Origin: Arthrobotrys musiformis
Lineage: Eukaryota > Ascomycota > Orbiliomycetes > Orbiliales > Orbiliaceae
Assembly: GCA_036971715.1 (NCBI GenBank)
Contig: JAVHJL010000004.1
Location: 2,046,001-2,110,000 of the forward strand
Direction of reading: 5' to 3'
Length of the DNA stretch: 64,000 nucleotides
Below the pieces are notes generated by a model. That model saw only the letters and a program-made list of their open reading frames with translations, was not told the origin of the DNA and did no database searches. Each line of letters starts with the position of its first letter. Position 1 is the stretch's first letter. The position numbers and the translations under genes are program-made. Of the stretch, positions 61,846 through 64,000 are shown piece by piece.

Positions 61846-62928
61846 ATGCAACTCTCAATCGTCGTCCTCGCCGCCGCTGGAGCCATCGCCCCAACCTTCG
61901 CCGCCCCAGTCGCCAACGCCGCTCCTCAACTTGAAGGCGCCACCGGACTCATTGGAGGATCTGTCCCTCAAATCCCTGGAAACGGTTTTCTTTCTCCGGT
62001 CATAGATGCCCCAATCAAGAGGACTAAGGGCTCATTCCGAAAGCGCCAGACCAAGGGAGCTACTGATGCAGTCGATACCGCTGTGAAGGGCGCTACTGAT
62101 GCCGCTGGGAACGTTGTGAAGGGCGCTACCGGCGCTATTACTAACGTTATCCCTGGCCACGCTCTTAATGGCGTTACCCATGGCGGATCCGGAGTTGGGG
62201 GAATCATCACCGCACCAGTGGATCTCGCGGCGGGCCTTGCTACTGGAACAGTGAATGCTGCCGCTGGCCTAGCTAATGGAGCCATACATGCTGCACAGGG
62301 AATAACCCACGGGGTACTTAGCCCATTCACCAATATTATCGGTGGTGGCTCTGGTGGCTCTGGTGGCTTTTTGGGCAATCTACCCATCATCGGTGGAAAC
62401 AAGGGAGGTGCAGGCGGCCTACCTATCGTCGGCGACCTTGGAAACATCGTAAACATTGTACCTGGAGCCGGTGCAATCAAAGGCGCCATTCCCGGCGGCG
62501 CTGTCGTTGGAAATGCTGTCAAGGCTGGTGGTGCCGGTGGCGCTGTTGGCACCGTTACAAATGTCGTCACTGACGCTGCTGGCAATTTGATCACTTTGGT
62601 ACCAGGGGCCAGCACTATCACGACTACCGGTGGTCACGGTGGCTTCCTTGGTAACTTCCTAGGCGGCTTGCCCATCATTGGTGGATTCTTCGGTGGACAC
62701 AACAATGGTAATCCCTTGGCCGGTATCCCAATTGTCGGCGGTCTTACCAATGGCGGTAATCCTTTGGGCAACTTGCCAGTCGTCGGCGGTCTTACCAATG
62801 GCGGTAATCCTTTGGGCAACTTGCCAGTCGTCGGCGGTCTTGTCAATGGCGGTAATCCTTTGGGCAATTTGCCAGTCGTTGGCGATGTTGTCAAGGGTGT
62901 TACCGGTGCCGGCAAGCCTGCTCAGTAA
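61846..62928 (+). CDS. Secreted glycine-rich repeat protein
   Basis: Single exon, 360 residues, no family recognised. Residues 1-19 are a signal peptide ending TFAAP. A Kex2-like KRQ site occurs near residue 68 (SFRKRQTKG). The mature part begins with three KGATDA-type repeats, continues as Gly/Ala/Val-rich sequence (GGSGGSGGFLGNLPIIGG) and ends in tandem 16-residue repeats of the form GNPLGNLPVVGGLTNG. It has no Cys and no GPI signal. Composition resembles structural, self-assembling or wall-embedded proteins; function is unknown. Strong C/G third-position bias suggests high expression. Like the gene at 3952 it combines a signal peptide, dibasic-Gln site and LP(x)(x)GG-type low-complexity repeats. 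Confidence 0.85.
   Translation: MQLSIVVLAAAGAIAPTFAAPVANAAPQLEGATGLIGGSVPQIPGNGFLSPVIDAPIKRTKGSFRKRQTKGATDAVDTAVKGATDAAGNVVKGATGAITNVIPGHALNGVTHGGSGVGGIITAPVDLAAGLATGTVNAAAGLANGAIHAAQGITHGVLSPFTNIIGGGSGGSGGFLGNLPIIGGNKGGAGGLPIVGDLGNIVNIVPGAGAIKGAIPGGAVVGNAVKAGGAGGAVGTVTNVVTDAAGNLITLVPGASTITTTGGHGGFLGNFLGGLPIIGGFFGGHNNGNPLAGIPIVGGLTNGGNPLGNLPVVGGLTNGGNPLGNLPVVGGLVNGGNPLGNLPVVGDVVKGVTGAGKPAQ
62734..62890 (+). repeat. Near-identical 48-base tandem repeats
   Basis: Three full copies (62734-62781, 62782-62829, 62830-62877) plus a partial fourth encode VGGLTNGGNPLGNLPV. The first two copies are identical; the third differs at a few bases. Confidence 0.9.
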
Positions 62929-63555
62929 AGGGTGAGCAACTTAATAGACTCCAACAAAACTGAAACCATACTTGCAAGAGATACCAATAACAGGAAGGGT
63001 TTCGACTTCACATAATCAAAACACATACAATACCAATCACAAGAGGGGGCTCGCATGGAGGAAAACTTCTAGTTCACTTTGACTTCTTTTCTACTCTATA
63101 CATATCGGGAAGACTATATGGTCCTGTATATTACTTAATACCTTAATATAATATCTAATATTTACCTCCTAAAGAATTCTTCGGACTAAAAACCAATAAT
63201 GTAGTGACTAAAGTGTATGCAAGCCAACAAGTTGAAACGTTTGATCTCTGGCCTCGAGCTTATAGCACTATCTCGGTTATATATCAGAACATCCTTTCTT
63301 CAGAGACCCCTCGATGCTCAGTCCAAACCTTACGAAGTATCTCAAAGTCCGTTACGGCCGGTGTGACCGCGTGGTGTCTACAACACGCATACCTCGTTGC
63401 ATTTCATAGATGATCGTTTTAGGCAAGTGTGGCTTGTTTGTGGCTTGTAAGCCGCTTATAATACCGCAAGGTTCGATCTGCAAATATCTGAAATCAAGAG
63501 CTGTCAGGATTCAGCAACGAGAAATCTTTCCATCAATTACAACTATTCGAACACA
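62929..63555. other. Intergenic spacer
   Basis: No gene; 3' flank of the glycine-rich protein gene and promoter of the last gene. Confidence 0.6.
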
Positions 63556-64000
63556 ATGAAGAACGAAATAATGAATTTCTTTGCTAAGGGAACGAATCTC
63601 CTCCTGGACCACGGTATAACCCTTATCCAGTGGGGTGATCAAGTCCACGTCCACTGGGGCTACCCAGCCGTAATTTTCGTACGTTGATCAACAGCTTCTT
63701 TTTCTCTCTTAAAACCCAAGACCGCCTCGAATAGAGCAAAGCTAATGCGGGTAGTAAATAGGCATATGACTTTGCCGTGGAAGATTCACGTTTGGAGGAA
63801 GCCGCGAGACTCATAGAAAATTCAGATACGGGGTTTAAATCCATTAGTCCATCGCTGGGTGTGAGGGCCCAAGGCGCATTGTTAGTAAAGGGATACCGTT
63901 TTATTCACCAAGCGGATAACCAAAATTATCCCACACATCTGCATCTAGTTCCGGAATCACTGGTCCACCTATCTGTCCACCAGGCTGACCTCGTCCCTTC
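63556..64000 (+). CDS. Hypothetical protein, 5' part (runs off window)
   Basis: Exon 1 63556-63678 and exon 2 from 63762 to the window end join in phase 0 (donor GTACGT, acceptor AAATAG). The visible 120 residues begin MKNEIMNFFAKGTNLLLDHG and continue with WGDQVHVHWGYP, then AYDFAVEDSRLEEAARLIE and KGYRFIH followed by HLHLVPESLVHLS. The pattern suggests a globular soluble protein of a fungal family of unknown function, perhaps nucleotidyltransferase-like, but I cannot confirm this. The gene is incomplete here. Confidence 0.65.

Noticed and set aside
61968..62621. Antisense ORF opposite the glycine-rich protein
   Set aside because: Open only because of the GC-rich repetitive sense codons; Pro/Ala composition without features.

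Overview
This window is nuclear DNA of a filamentous ascomycete (Pezizomycotina). Nearly every gene is split by short introns (about 50-170 bases) with GT-AG borders and CTAAC/CTAAT-like branch points. Gene content is typically fungal: an Irs4-type EH protein, Fmp27, a fungal heme oxygenase, a Kex2-processed secretome and a GPI-anchored cysteine-rich protein. Genes lie on both strands with long AT-rich, microsatellite-rich spacers. I cannot fix the class from sequence alone; an early-diverging lineage such as Orbiliomycetes or Pezizomycetes is only a guess.

Layout. 1-10 kb: RNA polymerase III subunit Rpc4 (+), a repeat-bearing secreted protein (+), a mitochondrial HAD hydrolase (+), then an Irc22/TRAP-alpha-like ER protein (-) and the tRNA pseudouridine-55 synthase Pus4 (-). 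10-22 kb is gene-poor: an orphan two-exon gene (-), an F-box protein (-), heme oxygenase Hmx1 (-) and a tentative small internally repeated protein (-). 21.7-30.9 kb is one 2970-codon gene (-) for the bridge-like lipid-transfer protein Fmp27/Hob. 33-43 kb is the densest stretch: eIF4B (+), ribosomal protein eL32 (+), a hotdog thioesterase (-), a Pus9/Rib2-type RNA pseudouridine synthase (+) and the DEAD-box helicase Dbp8 (-). 43-51 kb: Irs4-like EH protein (-), a broken two-part membrane-protein locus (-), a three-helix membrane protein (-) and an HNH-nuclease-fold protein (-). 53-57 kb: arginase (+) and the mitochondrial DUF155 protein Mrx10/RMND1 (-). 58-64 kb: a GPI-anchored cysteine-rich protein (+), a glycine-rich repeat secreted protein (+) and the start of an unknown gene that runs off the end (+).

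Many genes serve RNA and translation (Rpc4, Pus4, Pus9, Dbp8, eIF4B, eL32) or membrane and lipid biology (Fmp27, Irc22, Irs4), but they are dispersed on both strands and I see no pathway cluster. The three secreted-protein genes form a distinct class. Each has a TATA element about 190-270 bases upstream of its ATG, a signal peptide, a dibasic-Gln processing site and low-complexity repeats. They, the broken membrane locus, the small repeat protein near 20 kb and a 6-base microexon in the eIF4B gene are the most interesting items. Exon borders were read by eye; multi-exon coding lengths were checked to be multiples of three.
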